The position numbers and the translations under genes are program-made. 32,491 nucleotides of DNA from a virus: IMG/VR virus record IMGVR_UViG_3300027704_000090, positions 1 through 32,491 of that record; one strand, 5' to 3'. The notes under the pieces were generated by a model. It did not search any database, was not told the DNA's origin, and saw nothing but the letters and a program-made list of their open reading frames with translations. Position 1 is the first letter of the stretch, and the number at the start of each line of letters is the position of its first letter. Below are positions 13,381 through 19,123 of this stretch, one piece after another.

Positions 13381-14112
13381 ATGCACAGCTTTGAACCCGA
13401 AATTGCAGCGAGGGTTGGATTAAACGCTGCTGTTATTTACCAGAATATTGTTTGGTGGACGCAGAAAAATGCTGCGAATGCAAAGAACATTAGAGATGGG
13501 CTTGTTTGGACGTATAACAGCCGCACAGCTTTTGGAAAACTTTTCCCATACCTTACACAAAGCCAGATCAAAACTGCGCTTTCAAAGCTGGTTGATACAG
13601 GCTTGCTGGTAAAGGGTGAATACAACGCGGCAAACTACGACAAGACGAATTGGTATTCACCAATTGTAAGTGCAGAATGGATCAATAACGCCATTGGTCA
13701 AAAATCGCCAATGGATTGGTCAGAAATAGCCAATGGATTGGTCAAAAATCGCCAACCTATACCAGATATTAAACCAGATATTAAACCAGTTGTTAAACCT
13801 ATAGATCATTTTGAAGATTTCTGGGCCTCTTATCCTCGTAAGATCGGTAAGGGAAACGCAAGGAAAGCTTTTGAAAAGGCTATGAAGAGTGCAACGATTG
13901 ATGAAATATCCTCTGGGTTAAATTCACAGTTGGACATCCTCACAAGCAAAGAACAAAAATTCATACCACACGCAGCTACATGGCTAAACGGAGAAAGATG
14001 GAACGATGAACCAGATCACAACAAAGAGATTAATTCCCGCAGCCACGCCACGCTTGACGCAATCGCTATCGCCGCAAGAGCAAGCAGATCACCGAGCGAA
14101 GATTGCTTTTGA
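13381..14112 (+). CDS. Replication initiator (lambda O-like / replisome organiser)
   Basis: A 243-aa protein. The N-terminal winged-helix region has the replisome-organiser look: IAARVGLNAAVIYQNIVWWT, then GLVWTYNSRTAFGKLFPYLT and IKTALSKLVDTGLLVKGEY. A flexible linker (about 103-140) holds PDIKPDIKPVVKP. The C-terminal part, HFEDFWASYPRKIGKGNAR to HAATWLNGERWND, is typical of phage initiators. As in lambda O, the linker-coding DNA contains the likely origin. The protein would bind the iterons and recruit the loader encoded next. Translation may be controlled by the upstream structured leader. Confidence 0.85.
   Translation: MHSFEPEIAARVGLNAAVIYQNIVWWTQKNAANAKNIRDGLVWTYNSRTAFGKLFPYLTQSQIKTALSKLVDTGLLVKGEYNAANYDKTNWYSPIVSAEWINNAIGQKSPMDWSEIANGLVKNRQPIPDIKPDIKPVVKPIDHFEDFWASYPRKIGKGNARKAFEKAMKSATIDEISSGLNSQLDILTSKEQKFIPHAATWLNGERWNDEPDHNKEINSRSHATLDAIAIAARASRSPSEDCF
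13693..13797. other. Putative replication origin (iterons plus AT-rich repeats)
   Basis: Three direct repeats of 22 bp lie end to end at 13693-13714, 13715-13736 and 13737-13758. Their shared core is ATTGGTCAAAAATCGCCAA, with two changes in copy 2; ATTGG/CCAAT in each unit gives dyad symmetry. Four bases later come three 12-bp AT-rich repeats (CCAGATATTAAA twice, then CCAGTTGTTAAA) at 13762-13797. Because 22 is not a multiple of 3, the copies are read in three different frames. The repeat is therefore kept at DNA level, not for protein. The arrangement matches lambda ori inside gene O. Confidence 0.8.
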
Positions 14113-14437
14113 GGTTGAGGTCATCATGCACAGCTACTGGCAGTCCACACCTCCAGAGCAGGTCAAGGCAGGCATCTTAGCAGATTGGTGTGATGCTCTT
14201 GAGGATTGGAAGCAGGAGCAGGTTGTCTGGGCTTTGCGTAAGTGGCGCAATGAAAACCCAAACAAGCGCCCTAATCCTGGTCATGTTCTCATTCTGATGA
14301 AGGAAGCGCGTGGAAAGAAGATCGCCGCACAGCTTCCCAAGCAGTCTCCAGAGACTGAGAAGAAACGCATCAGTGGCGAGAGAGCGGCAGAGATTTTGGC
14401 GGAAGCAGGCTTCAATGTAAAAAAGTTTGGACAATAA
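14006..14437 (+). CDS. Putative helicase loader (replication partner protein)
   Basis: A 143-aa protein. The core, ADWCDALEDWKQEQVVWALRK followed by PNKRPNPGHVLILM, resembles small helical helicase-loader or G39P-like proteins that sit after phage initiators. The C-terminus (SGERAAEILAEAGFNVKKFG) is typical of such partners. It overlaps the initiator gene by 107 bp in another frame if the first ATG is used. A shorter product from the ATG at 14126 is possible and would remove the overlap. The role is inferred from position and weak similarity. Confidence 0.65.
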   Translation: MNQITTKRLIPAATPRLTQSLSPQEQADHRAKIAFEVEVIMHSYWQSTPPEQVKAGILADWCDALEDWKQEQVVWALRKWRNENPNKRPNPGHVLILMKEARGKKIAAQLPKQSPETEKKRISGERAAEILAEAGFNVKKFGQ

Positions 14438-14512
14438 CGCAAATAAACCTTGCACCTTGAGATTGTGTTGATATGTTGGTTGTAGAAAATAAATAAGGCA
14501 GGAAAAAATATA

Positions 14513-14731
14513 ATGACAAAATGTTTTGTAACAAAAGCAAATGCATCTTTTATTATTGGTGACACAGACCAGACAATCACTGTCAAGGGTGTGGAATTTA
14601 TTTATCCATACGGAGCAGATCGTGACACATATGCAATTTCCGCTGTAGGAATTTACATTCGCCAAAACATTCAAGAACTAACAAATCAGATGTTGAGGCT
14701 TGTTTGGGTTGAGACTGGAAAGTCTGCATGA
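14513..14731 (+). CDS. Hypothetical 72-aa protein
   Basis: It follows a 75-nt gap, with AAGGCAGG ahead of the start. A beta-like protein (SFIIGDTDQTITVKGVEF, then DTYAISAVGIYIRQN). No membrane segment or motif. It overlaps the next gene as ATGA. Function unknown; the neighbourhood is replication. Confidence 0.55.
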   Translation: MTKCFVTKANASFIIGDTDQTITVKGVEFIYPYGADRDTYAISAVGIYIRQNIQELTNQMLRLVWVETGKSA

Positions 14732-14925
14732 AATGCGATGGGCTGACAAATGAATTTGTCTGCAAAATTATCAAAAATCTTTTACAAGGTTATGGCGTTG
14801 AAGACATTGCAGTCCGAGGCATAGCGACTGAAGAAGAAGCTCGGAGAGTCATCAAGAAGCTTAGAAAATACAACTTAATCGACCAACTGTACAAAAGTAA
14901 AAAGGAAAAATATCAATGCAACTAA
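14728..14925 (+). CDS. Possible small HTH protein (65 aa)
   Basis: Starts in ATGA overlap and its end overlaps the SSB start by 10 bp. The pattern CKIIKNLLQGYGVEDIAVRG, then EEEARRVIKKLRKYN and a basic tail suggests a short DNA-binding helical bundle (the 'L..G....IA..' pattern of small phage HTH proteins). Assignment is tentative. Confidence 0.5.
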   Translation: MKCDGLTNEFVCKIIKNLLQGYGVEDIAVRGIATEEEARRVIKKLRKYNLIDQLYKSKKEKYQCN

Positions 14926-15296
14926 CAACAATCGCAGGAAACGTAGGTCAAGACGCAGTGTTGCGCCGCACAGGCAATGGTGACGCAGTTCTTGGGTTCT
15001 CGGTGGCTGTAGACAACGGCAAAGACAAGGGCGGCAATAAGCGCGACAGCACTTGGTTTAAGTGTTCTCTCTGGGGCAAACGAGCAGAAAGCCTTGAGGC
15101 GTACATCACAAAGGGAACCAAGCTAACACTAAGTGGCCGGGTTGGTGTGGATGTCTACGAGGGAAAAGGATCTCTAAGCCTGTCAGTTAATGACCTGACA
15201 TTTCAGGGTGGTGGGTCTCAAGGCAGGGACCAAGTAAAACACACTGAACATGACGCGCCTCCCCGTGATGATCTAAATGACGAAATTCCGTTTTAA
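14916..15296 (+). CDS. ssb: Single-stranded DNA-binding protein
   Basis: A 126-aa OB-fold SSB: TIAGNVGQDAVLRRTGNGDA, VLGFSVAVDNGKD, STWFKCSLWGKRAESL, KGTKLTLSGRV, then a short disordered linker and the acidic tip DDLNDEIPF. The tip is the protein-docking tail used by replication and recombination partners; here the NinB-like protein is a likely one. It is shorter than cellular SSB, mostly in the linker, as usual for phages. Confidence 0.95.
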   Translation: MQLTTIAGNVGQDAVLRRTGNGDAVLGFSVAVDNGKDKGGNKRDSTWFKCSLWGKRAESLEAYITKGTKLTLSGRVGVDVYEGKGSLSLSVNDLTFQGGGSQGRDQVKHTEHDAPPRDDLNDEIPF

Positions 15297-15299
15297 AGA

Positions 15300-15530
15300 G
15301 TGACGCCTTGGAAATTGGGAGATCCTGTCGGGGGAGGTAAAATCTACCTTCCCGACATTAAAACTAAAAAAGAATACGCATCTGAATGCAGGCGGATGAT
15401 GATCGAGAGCGCGGCACAACACGTCACAAAAATGAGGACGGTGAGCGAGCGCAGGCTTTTTATAAGCAAGCAGCCAATTGATCGTCAGGAAGATCTGAAA
15501 ATCAGAATAACAGAAATATGGAGGAAATAA
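15300..15530 (+). CDS. Hypothetical basic 76-aa protein
   Basis: GTG start 3 nt after the SSB stop, with AAAGAG in front. N-terminus WKLGDPVGGGKIYLPDIKTK, then a helical basic part (YASECRRMMIESAAQHVTK and ERRLFISKQPIDRQ). No recognised domain. Close spacing indicates it belongs to the SSB operon. Confidence 0.6.
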   Translation: MTPWKLGDPVGGGKIYLPDIKTKKEYASECRRMMIESAAQHVTKMRTVSERRLFISKQPIDRQEDLKIRITEIWRK

Positions 15531-15531
15531 G

Positions 15532-15987
15532 ATGATAACAGCAGCAACATGCTTGGCACTGGCGGTTTACTATGAGGCCAGGGGCGAGAGTTTAGATGGC
15601 ATGGCATATGTGGCCGAGGTTATTGTGAACAGAAAAAACCACTCTGACTTCCCAGATACGATCTGTGATGTTGTCAAAGAAGATCGTGGACCAAAATCAT
15701 ATGATTGCCAGTTTTCATTTTATTGCGATGGCAAGGCTGAGAACCCGCGTGACCTGGTTGCATGGTCAACAGCAAAGGATGTTGCTTCAACAGCTCTCAG
15801 CGGCGATTCCATCAATCATGGGGCCACATATTTCCATGCAGTAAACGTCAAACCATACTGGGCCAGCATTTTTGAGCCTGTAGGCAAGGTTGGAAGCCAC
15901 ATATTTTACGTTGATCTTTCCAAGTGTGAACTACCGACATGCTCACTGCGACCTAAGTCTCGACCAATGGTTTCCGATAATGGATGA
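15532..15987 (+). CDS. SleB-type cell wall hydrolase
   Basis: A 151-aa protein of the Hydrolase_2 (SleB/CwlJ) family. The N-terminal ALAVYYEARGESLDGM places the catalytic Glu at 15. It is followed by AYVAEVIVNRKNHSDFPDT, then C59-QFSFYCDG, HGATYFHAVNVKPYW and GSHIFY. The family cuts glycan strands (lytic transglycosylase type). There is no signal peptide. Its place among early genes after SSB, far from the holins, is unusual and argues against simple endolysin duty. It could weaken the wall from within late in infection or be packaged. It overlaps the next gene by 8 bp. Confidence 0.85.
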   Translation: MITAATCLALAVYYEARGESLDGMAYVAEVIVNRKNHSDFPDTICDVVKEDRGPKSYDCQFSFYCDGKAENPRDLVAWSTAKDVASTALSGDSINHGATYFHAVNVKPYWASIFEPVGKVGSHIFYVDLSKCELPTCSLRPKSRPMVSDNG

Positions 15988-16132
15988 GAAGTTAGACATC
16001 AGTCTAGAGTTCGAACGCATTTACGATGAGCTTGCAGAACTTTCTAAGTGGTCAGATTTAGCAGATGACACCTTGGGTTTATTGATCGTTCTGATGCAGG
16101 AAAATTACAAATTACAACAGGAGATAAAATGA
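15980..16132 (+). CDS. Acidic helical 50-aa protein
   Basis: ATG at 15980 lies inside the hydrolase end; the stop overlaps the next start as ATGA. Predominantly helical and acidic (ISLEFERIYDELAELSKWSD). A longer frame upstream would be antisense to sense within the hydrolase and is not preferred. Function unknown. Confidence 0.5.
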   Translation: MDEKLDISLEFERIYDELAELSKWSDLADDTLGLLIVLMQENYKLQQEIK

Positions 16133-16296
16133 CTGATCAAAATCAAGAATTATTTGAAAAAATTCTAGTACAGACGCAACTAGAAGCATTGCGGGATGAG
16201 CTTATGAATGCCCACCTAGATTACTATTCTGAGCATGTGGAGTTCATCATTGAATTGCTTGGTGTAGATCCAGAGGAGGTTTTGAAGAATGGCTAA
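16129..16296 (+). CDS. Acidic helical 55-aa protein
   Basis: Coupled by ATGA to the gene before and overlapping the next by 8 bp. Helical throughout (LFEKILVQTQLEALRDELMN, then EFIIELLGVDPEEVLKNG). No motif. Function unknown. Confidence 0.5.
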   Translation: MTDQNQELFEKILVQTQLEALRDELMNAHLDYYSEHVEFIIELLGVDPEEVLKNG

Positions 16297-16453
16297 ACAC
16301 GCGAAGGGCTGGAGCGATGACGACATTCTTGATGCGCTGCATATGCGCGAAGAGAACTACACGATGCGGGAAATTGGTGAACACTTTGGATACACCAAGA
16401 ACGCAGTTATCGGAATGGTAAACAGAGTTTTAAACGAAAGCCGGGAGGACTAA
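16289..16453 (+). CDS. GcrA-like small DNA-binding protein 1 (54 aa)
   Basis: It resembles the N-terminal DNA-binding part of alphaproteobacterial GcrA: GWSDDDILDALHMREE (Trp8), TMREIGEHFGY, then TKNAVIGMVNRV with NAVIG at 38-42. GcrA is a sigma70-associated cell-cycle regulator that recognises methylated GANTC promoters; its recognition helix carries R/K-NAVIGK-V-R. The sigma-binding C-terminal domain is absent here. It may compete with or redirect host GcrA, or regulate phage promoters on its own. Confidence 0.65.
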   Translation: MAKHAKGWSDDDILDALHMREENYTMREIGEHFGYTKNAVIGMVNRVLNESRED

Positions 16454-16458
16454 TTAAA

Positions 16459-16791
16459 ATGAACGTACAAACAAAAATGTCACGCTACGAAGATGTCTAT
16501 CGGGATGCTTGGGGTGAGCAGGTTAAGGCAGATAGGAAAATCCAGCCAAGCCTTAGACCGCCTTATTACAATCACCATGACAGAGCAAAGTACGTGTCCA
16601 ATGGGAAAAAAGGCGGAGCGCCGAGGCTTCAGCTAACCAGTGAGGCTGAATTATTCAATTGGATGCTCGCAAACGGAATGGGTAAAGAAAAAATCACGGA
16701 CATCACTGGTGCTGATCCCAAGCATGTAGATCATGTTATAAAGCGGTTTAGGCTTCCAAGAAAAGATACCAACGCGAGGGTAAAGGCATGA
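16459..16791 (+). CDS. Hypothetical 110-aa protein with a C-terminal HTH-like part
   Basis: It follows 5 nt after the previous gene. The N-terminal half is polar and basic (RKIQPSLRPPYYNHHDRAK). The second half, EAELFNWMLANGMGKEKITD then ADPKHVDHVIKRFRLPRK, has the helix pattern of a DNA-binding HTH. It is preceded by a GcrA-like gene, so it may be another regulator. Coupled by ATGA to the next gene. Confidence 0.55.
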   Translation: MNVQTKMSRYEDVYRDAWGEQVKADRKIQPSLRPPYYNHHDRAKYVSNGKKGGAPRLQLTSEAELFNWMLANGMGKEKITDITGADPKHVDHVIKRFRLPRKDTNARVKA

Positions 16792-16961
16792 CCCCGACTA
16801 AAAACGCAGACGGCTACACTTTTGCAGAACTTTACGCCAAAGAGATTAAGGCCACGCCACTCGAAGTGAAGGACAATCTTAACTGGACGGTTCATCACCC
16901 GCGAAGCGAAACCCCAAAGGCATTTAGTAGAAACAAAGGCCCAGAGTGGCTAGTGAAATGA
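16788..16961 (+). CDS. Hypothetical 57-aa protein
   Basis: ATGA overlap at its start. Mixed charged sequence (GYTFAELYAKEIKATPLEV, then NWTVHHPRSETPKAF). No motif. A 50-nt gap follows with GGTGAAAACC before the next start. Confidence 0.5.
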   Translation: MTPTKNADGYTFAELYAKEIKATPLEVKDNLNWTVHHPRSETPKAFSRNKGPEWLVK

Positions 16962-17011
16962 CCGACGCACAGCCCCACCATACATAGAAACACAAACAAA
17001 GGTGAAAACCA

Positions 17012-17404
17012 ATGACAACTGAAATCAAAACAATCGAAGACATTCATACGGCCCTCAACGGTATCTCGGAAGTAATGACCGAAAAAGGTATCCTTGACCC
17101 GCGCCCAGATATTAGCTTCAAGCAGGGCGCGCGGTCGCAAGGGTGGCTCCATGCTGACGGCCTAATCGGGGGTAAGAACTGCGTTAGTTTTAATGGTAGC
17201 GACGCAACGATTGTTCTTGCAGATATGCTAGGCCACGTTGTTGCTCTGAAATCCGCAGATGAAGAGCGCGTGATTGCTTGGCAGAAAGACTTGGCGCACG
17301 TCATCGACGAGGGCCACGACTTGAACTTGCCCGACAACGTGCTTGATCCGCTTCGCTCATCATCCCAGGCAATGACCGAAAACCTTTTGGAGGTGACAAC
17401 ATGA
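17012..17404 (+). CDS. Hypothetical 130-aa protein
   Basis: A clear start with AAAGGTG in front. Mixed alpha/beta: helical beginning (IEDIHTALNGISEVMTEKG), strands GWLHADGLIGGKNCVSFNG and ATIVLADMLGHVVALKS, then a helix (ADEERVIAWQKDLAHVIDEG). No known domain. The coding DNA looks more G+C-rich than its neighbours, which may mean recent arrival. Coupled by ATGA to the next gene. Confidence 0.55.
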   Translation: MTTEIKTIEDIHTALNGISEVMTEKGILDPRPDISFKQGARSQGWLHADGLIGGKNCVSFNGSDATIVLADMLGHVVALKSADEERVIAWQKDLAHVIDEGHDLNLPDNVLDPLRSSSQAMTENLLEVTT

Positions 17405-17571
17405 CCTACGCCACCGACGCACAACAACTGCAATGGGCTAATGAGGATGAGGCGGAGCGCAAGGCTGTAGCCGACCTGAATTACCTCGACGACGCCCATA
17501 TGTGGCCGCTTGATCCAAGCGCGTCACCTGCACATAGCAATCTTGAATTTTACCAACGTCGGGGCGAATGA
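17401..17571 (+). CDS. Hypothetical acidic 56-aa protein
   Basis: Starts in ATGA overlap. Helical acidic N-terminus (DAQQLQWANEDEAERKAV) and a proline-containing tail (MWPLDPSASPAHSN). Function unknown. Confidence 0.45.
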   Translation: MTYATDAQQLQWANEDEAERKAVADLNYLDDAHMWPLDPSASPAHSNLEFYQRRGE

Positions 17572-17592
17572 TCCGCAATAAGGAACGATGAA

Positions 17593-17763
17593 ATGAACAC
17601 TGACGGAAACCTAGACGCCATTGAGCGCGAACTTGCAGAGCAAGAGCGGTATGACGCGGCCCAGCCAGAGGATGACATGTATTGCTCCCACTGCGATGAA
17701 GGCTTTGACGGGTCAGTAGATATTTGCCCAAACTGCGAAAAGGAACTGGATAAATTACCATGA
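17593..17763 (+). CDS. Small zinc-ribbon protein (56 aa)
   Basis: Two CxxC pairs are visible, Cys31-x2-Cys34 (YCSHCDEGFDG) and Cys45-x2-Cys48 (DICPNCEKE), spaced as in a zinc ribbon. The N-terminus is acidic and helical. A preceding ATG (17588) makes a 2-codon frame. Such ribbons bind nucleic acid or protein partners; the target is unknown. Confidence 0.55.
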   Translation: MNTDGNLDAIERELAEQERYDAAQPEDDMYCSHCDEGFDGSVDICPNCEKELDKLP

Positions 17764-17912
17764 CTGACCAAGAATTGATCTCGAAACTAAAGAGCAAGAT
17801 CACAACGCAGCGCAGCGAGATAGCGCGGCTGATACGCAAGATGGAGACGTTGACCACAGAGAAGTCTGCTCTGCTGCGTGACGTCAAATGGATGAGGGGA
17901 GAAGCAAAATGA
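17760..17912 (+). CDS. Coiled-coil 50-aa protein
   Basis: ATGA overlap at both ends. Heptad-like helical sequence (ELISKLKSKITTQRSEIARL, then IRKMETLTTEKSALLRDV). It may pair with one of the neighbouring small proteins. Function unknown. Confidence 0.5.
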   Translation: MTDQELISKLKSKITTQRSEIARLIRKMETLTTEKSALLRDVKWMRGEAK

Positions 17913-17971
17913 GCGAGGACATGAGAGATGAGGTATCGCAGATTATGGCAGCGTTTGGGGTGGTGACATGA
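17909..17971 (+). CDS. Possible 20-aa coupled peptide
   Basis: ATGA overlaps on both sides; MSEDMRDEVSQIMAAFGVVT. The continuous chain of overlapping starts suggests it is translated, at least to pass ribosomes to the next gene. Confidence 0.4.
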   Translation: MSEDMRDEVSQIMAAFGVVT

Positions 17972-18198
17972 AGACTCCAGATAGAGCAAGAGACAACCGA
18001 GACCTGATGGCCCTACACTTAGTAGAGTCAGAACAGTTTAGCTGCACCGATGCTGGCAAGAAGTTGGGCATAACAAAAAGCGCAGTGATTGGTATGAGGT
18101 GGAGGGTCAACACGCAAGAAGTCAATGACCTCTGCGTAAAACCAGAGAATCAGGACGGAGGGATGCCAAACTTATGGTGGAGGGATTGGTGTGGATAG
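17968..18198 (+). CDS. GcrA-like small DNA-binding protein 2 (76 aa)
   Basis: It carries the same recognition-helix signature as the 54-aa protein at 16289: CTDAGKKLGITKSAVIGMRW, with SAVIG at 38-42. The N-terminal helix differs (ARDNRDLMALHLVESE), so this is a diverged relative and not a recent copy. The C-terminus (GGMPNLWWRDWCG) is Trp-rich and could contact a partner such as sigma factor; that is speculation. Starts in ATGA overlap. Confidence 0.6.
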   Translation: MKTPDRARDNRDLMALHLVESEQFSCTDAGKKLGITKSAVIGMRWRVNTQEVNDLCVKPENQDGGMPNLWWRDWCG

Positions 18199-18328
18199 CC
18201 AGTTATATATCAAACTGTGGCGCAATCTGGTAAACGCTTCAACCAACTATAAAACCAGCGAACCGCACGTAGCAAGGCTCGAAGGACGAATGCTGTTGTT
18301 AAGGTTAAGCCACCCACCCAGACTTTAG
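18191..18328 (+). CDS. Hypothetical 45-aa protein
   Basis: GTG start overlapping the previous stop by 8 bp. Basic and helical (DSQLYIKLWRNLVNASTNYK, then LEGRMLLLRLSHPP). It reads as a plausible protein but has no known family. The following 43 nt hold no gene. Confidence 0.45.
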   Translation: MDSQLYIKLWRNLVNASTNYKTSEPHVARLEGRMLLLRLSHPPRL

Positions 18329-18371
18329 ACCAGATAAGCCCTAAATCAACAATACTAAAATTGGAAATAAA

Positions 18372-18641
18372 ATGAATAGATCTGAAATTTTACAGCTTGC
18401 AGAGCATTATGTTTCAAAAGACAGATCCAAAACTCACGGATCGGCGGAGGATAACTTCACTGAGCTTGGTAAGCTGTGGGGATGCCGACTGGGGATTGAT
18501 CTGCACCCGTCACAGGTCGCAATCATGCTGCTAGACCTCAAGACAGTGAGAGCGTGGAACAATCTGGGGAATGAAGACAACTGGGTCGATATGGCTGGCT
18601 ACGCATCATGCGGTGGAGAAATCGCAACTAAGATTGATTAA
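18372..18641 (+). CDS. DUF6378-like protein
   Basis: An 89-aa protein with the pattern of this small phage family: KTHGSAEDNFTELGKLWGCR, then LHPSQVAIMLLDLKTVRAW and NWVDMAGYASCGGE. Helical, with conserved Asp and Lys in the second part, reminiscent of MazG-like nucleotide-binding helices; enzyme activity is not shown. It is the last gene before packaging genes. Confidence 0.7.
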   Translation: MNRSEILQLAEHYVSKDRSKTHGSAEDNFTELGKLWGCRLGIDLHPSQVAIMLLDLKTVRAWNNLGNEDNWVDMAGYASCGGEIATKID

Positions 18642-18658
18642 CATCTCAAACTAAGCTA

Positions 18659-18695
18659 TATCTCAGCTATGCGTCCAGTCCGCTTGGCTGAGATA
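18659..18695 (+). promoter_or_regulatory. Hairpin before the small terminase gene
   Basis: TATCTCAGC (18659-18667) and GCTGAGATA (18687-18695) are a perfect 9-bp inverted repeat around a 19-nt loop that itself holds GCG/CGC. It ends directly beside AAGGTG, the ribosome-binding site of the gene at 18707. It could be a weak terminator between early and late genes, an RNA processing site, or a site for a bound protein (including terminase itself). Confidence 0.55.
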
Positions 18696-18706
18696 GAAGG
18701 TGTGAA

Positions 18707-19123
18707 ATGGCTGTTAAACGAAAAGTAGGGCGTCCTAGTAAATACAACTCCAAGATGTGCAAGACTGTTGTTGAGTGTGGCAGGCAAGGAATGAGCAAAT
18801 GCGAAATGGCTCTGGAACTTGATATTGCATACTCAAACTTCGACAGGTGGCAGAATGAAATACCAGAATTTCAGGAGGCCATAAAGGACGCAGTTCGTCA
18901 TTCGCAGGCATGGTGGGAGAGAAATGGTCGCTTGGCTACATTCGGGGCCGTCGATGGGTTTAACGCCACAAGCTACGTCTTCAACATGAAAAACCGTTTC
19001 CGCGCCGATTGGAACGACACTGTTAAGAACGAACTGTCTGGCCCAGATGGCGGGGCAATCGTCCAGAAGATCGAGCGCGTTATTGTAGACCCAAAGGATT
19101 ACCCTAATGGAACGACTGGCTGA
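18707..19123 (+). CDS. terS: Terminase small subunit
   Basis: A 138-aa protein that would recognise the packaging site and hand DNA to the large subunit. The start is basic (VKRKVGRPSKYNSKMCK), then an HTH-like segment (GMSKCEMALELDIAYSNFDR, about 28-48), EFQEAIKDAVRHSQAWW and a central GFNATSYVFNMKNRFRADW. This is the usual layout of phage small terminases with an N-terminal HTH. Its 3' end overlaps the next gene by 17 bp. Confidence 0.8.
   Translation: MAVKRKVGRPSKYNSKMCKTVVECGRQGMSKCEMALELDIAYSNFDRWQNEIPEFQEAIKDAVRHSQAWWERNGRLATFGAVDGFNATSYVFNMKNRFRADWNDTVKNELSGPDGGAIVQKIERVIVDPKDYPNGTTG

Noticed and set aside
13693-13797. CRISPR array
   Set aside because: Repeats are directly adjacent without spacers and lie inside a replication gene; iterons fit better.
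14438-14512. Promoter in the gap after the loader gene (TTGCAC ... TATGTT)
   Set aside because: 16-bp spacing and weak boxes; no palindrome or other support.
16958-16987. 9-codon frame coupled by ATGA after 16961
   Set aside because: Too short and followed by an independent ribosome-binding site for the next gene.
17588-17596. ATG-AAA-TGA mini-frame before the zinc-ribbon gene
   Set aside because: Only two codons; the real start is the overlapping ATG at 17593.
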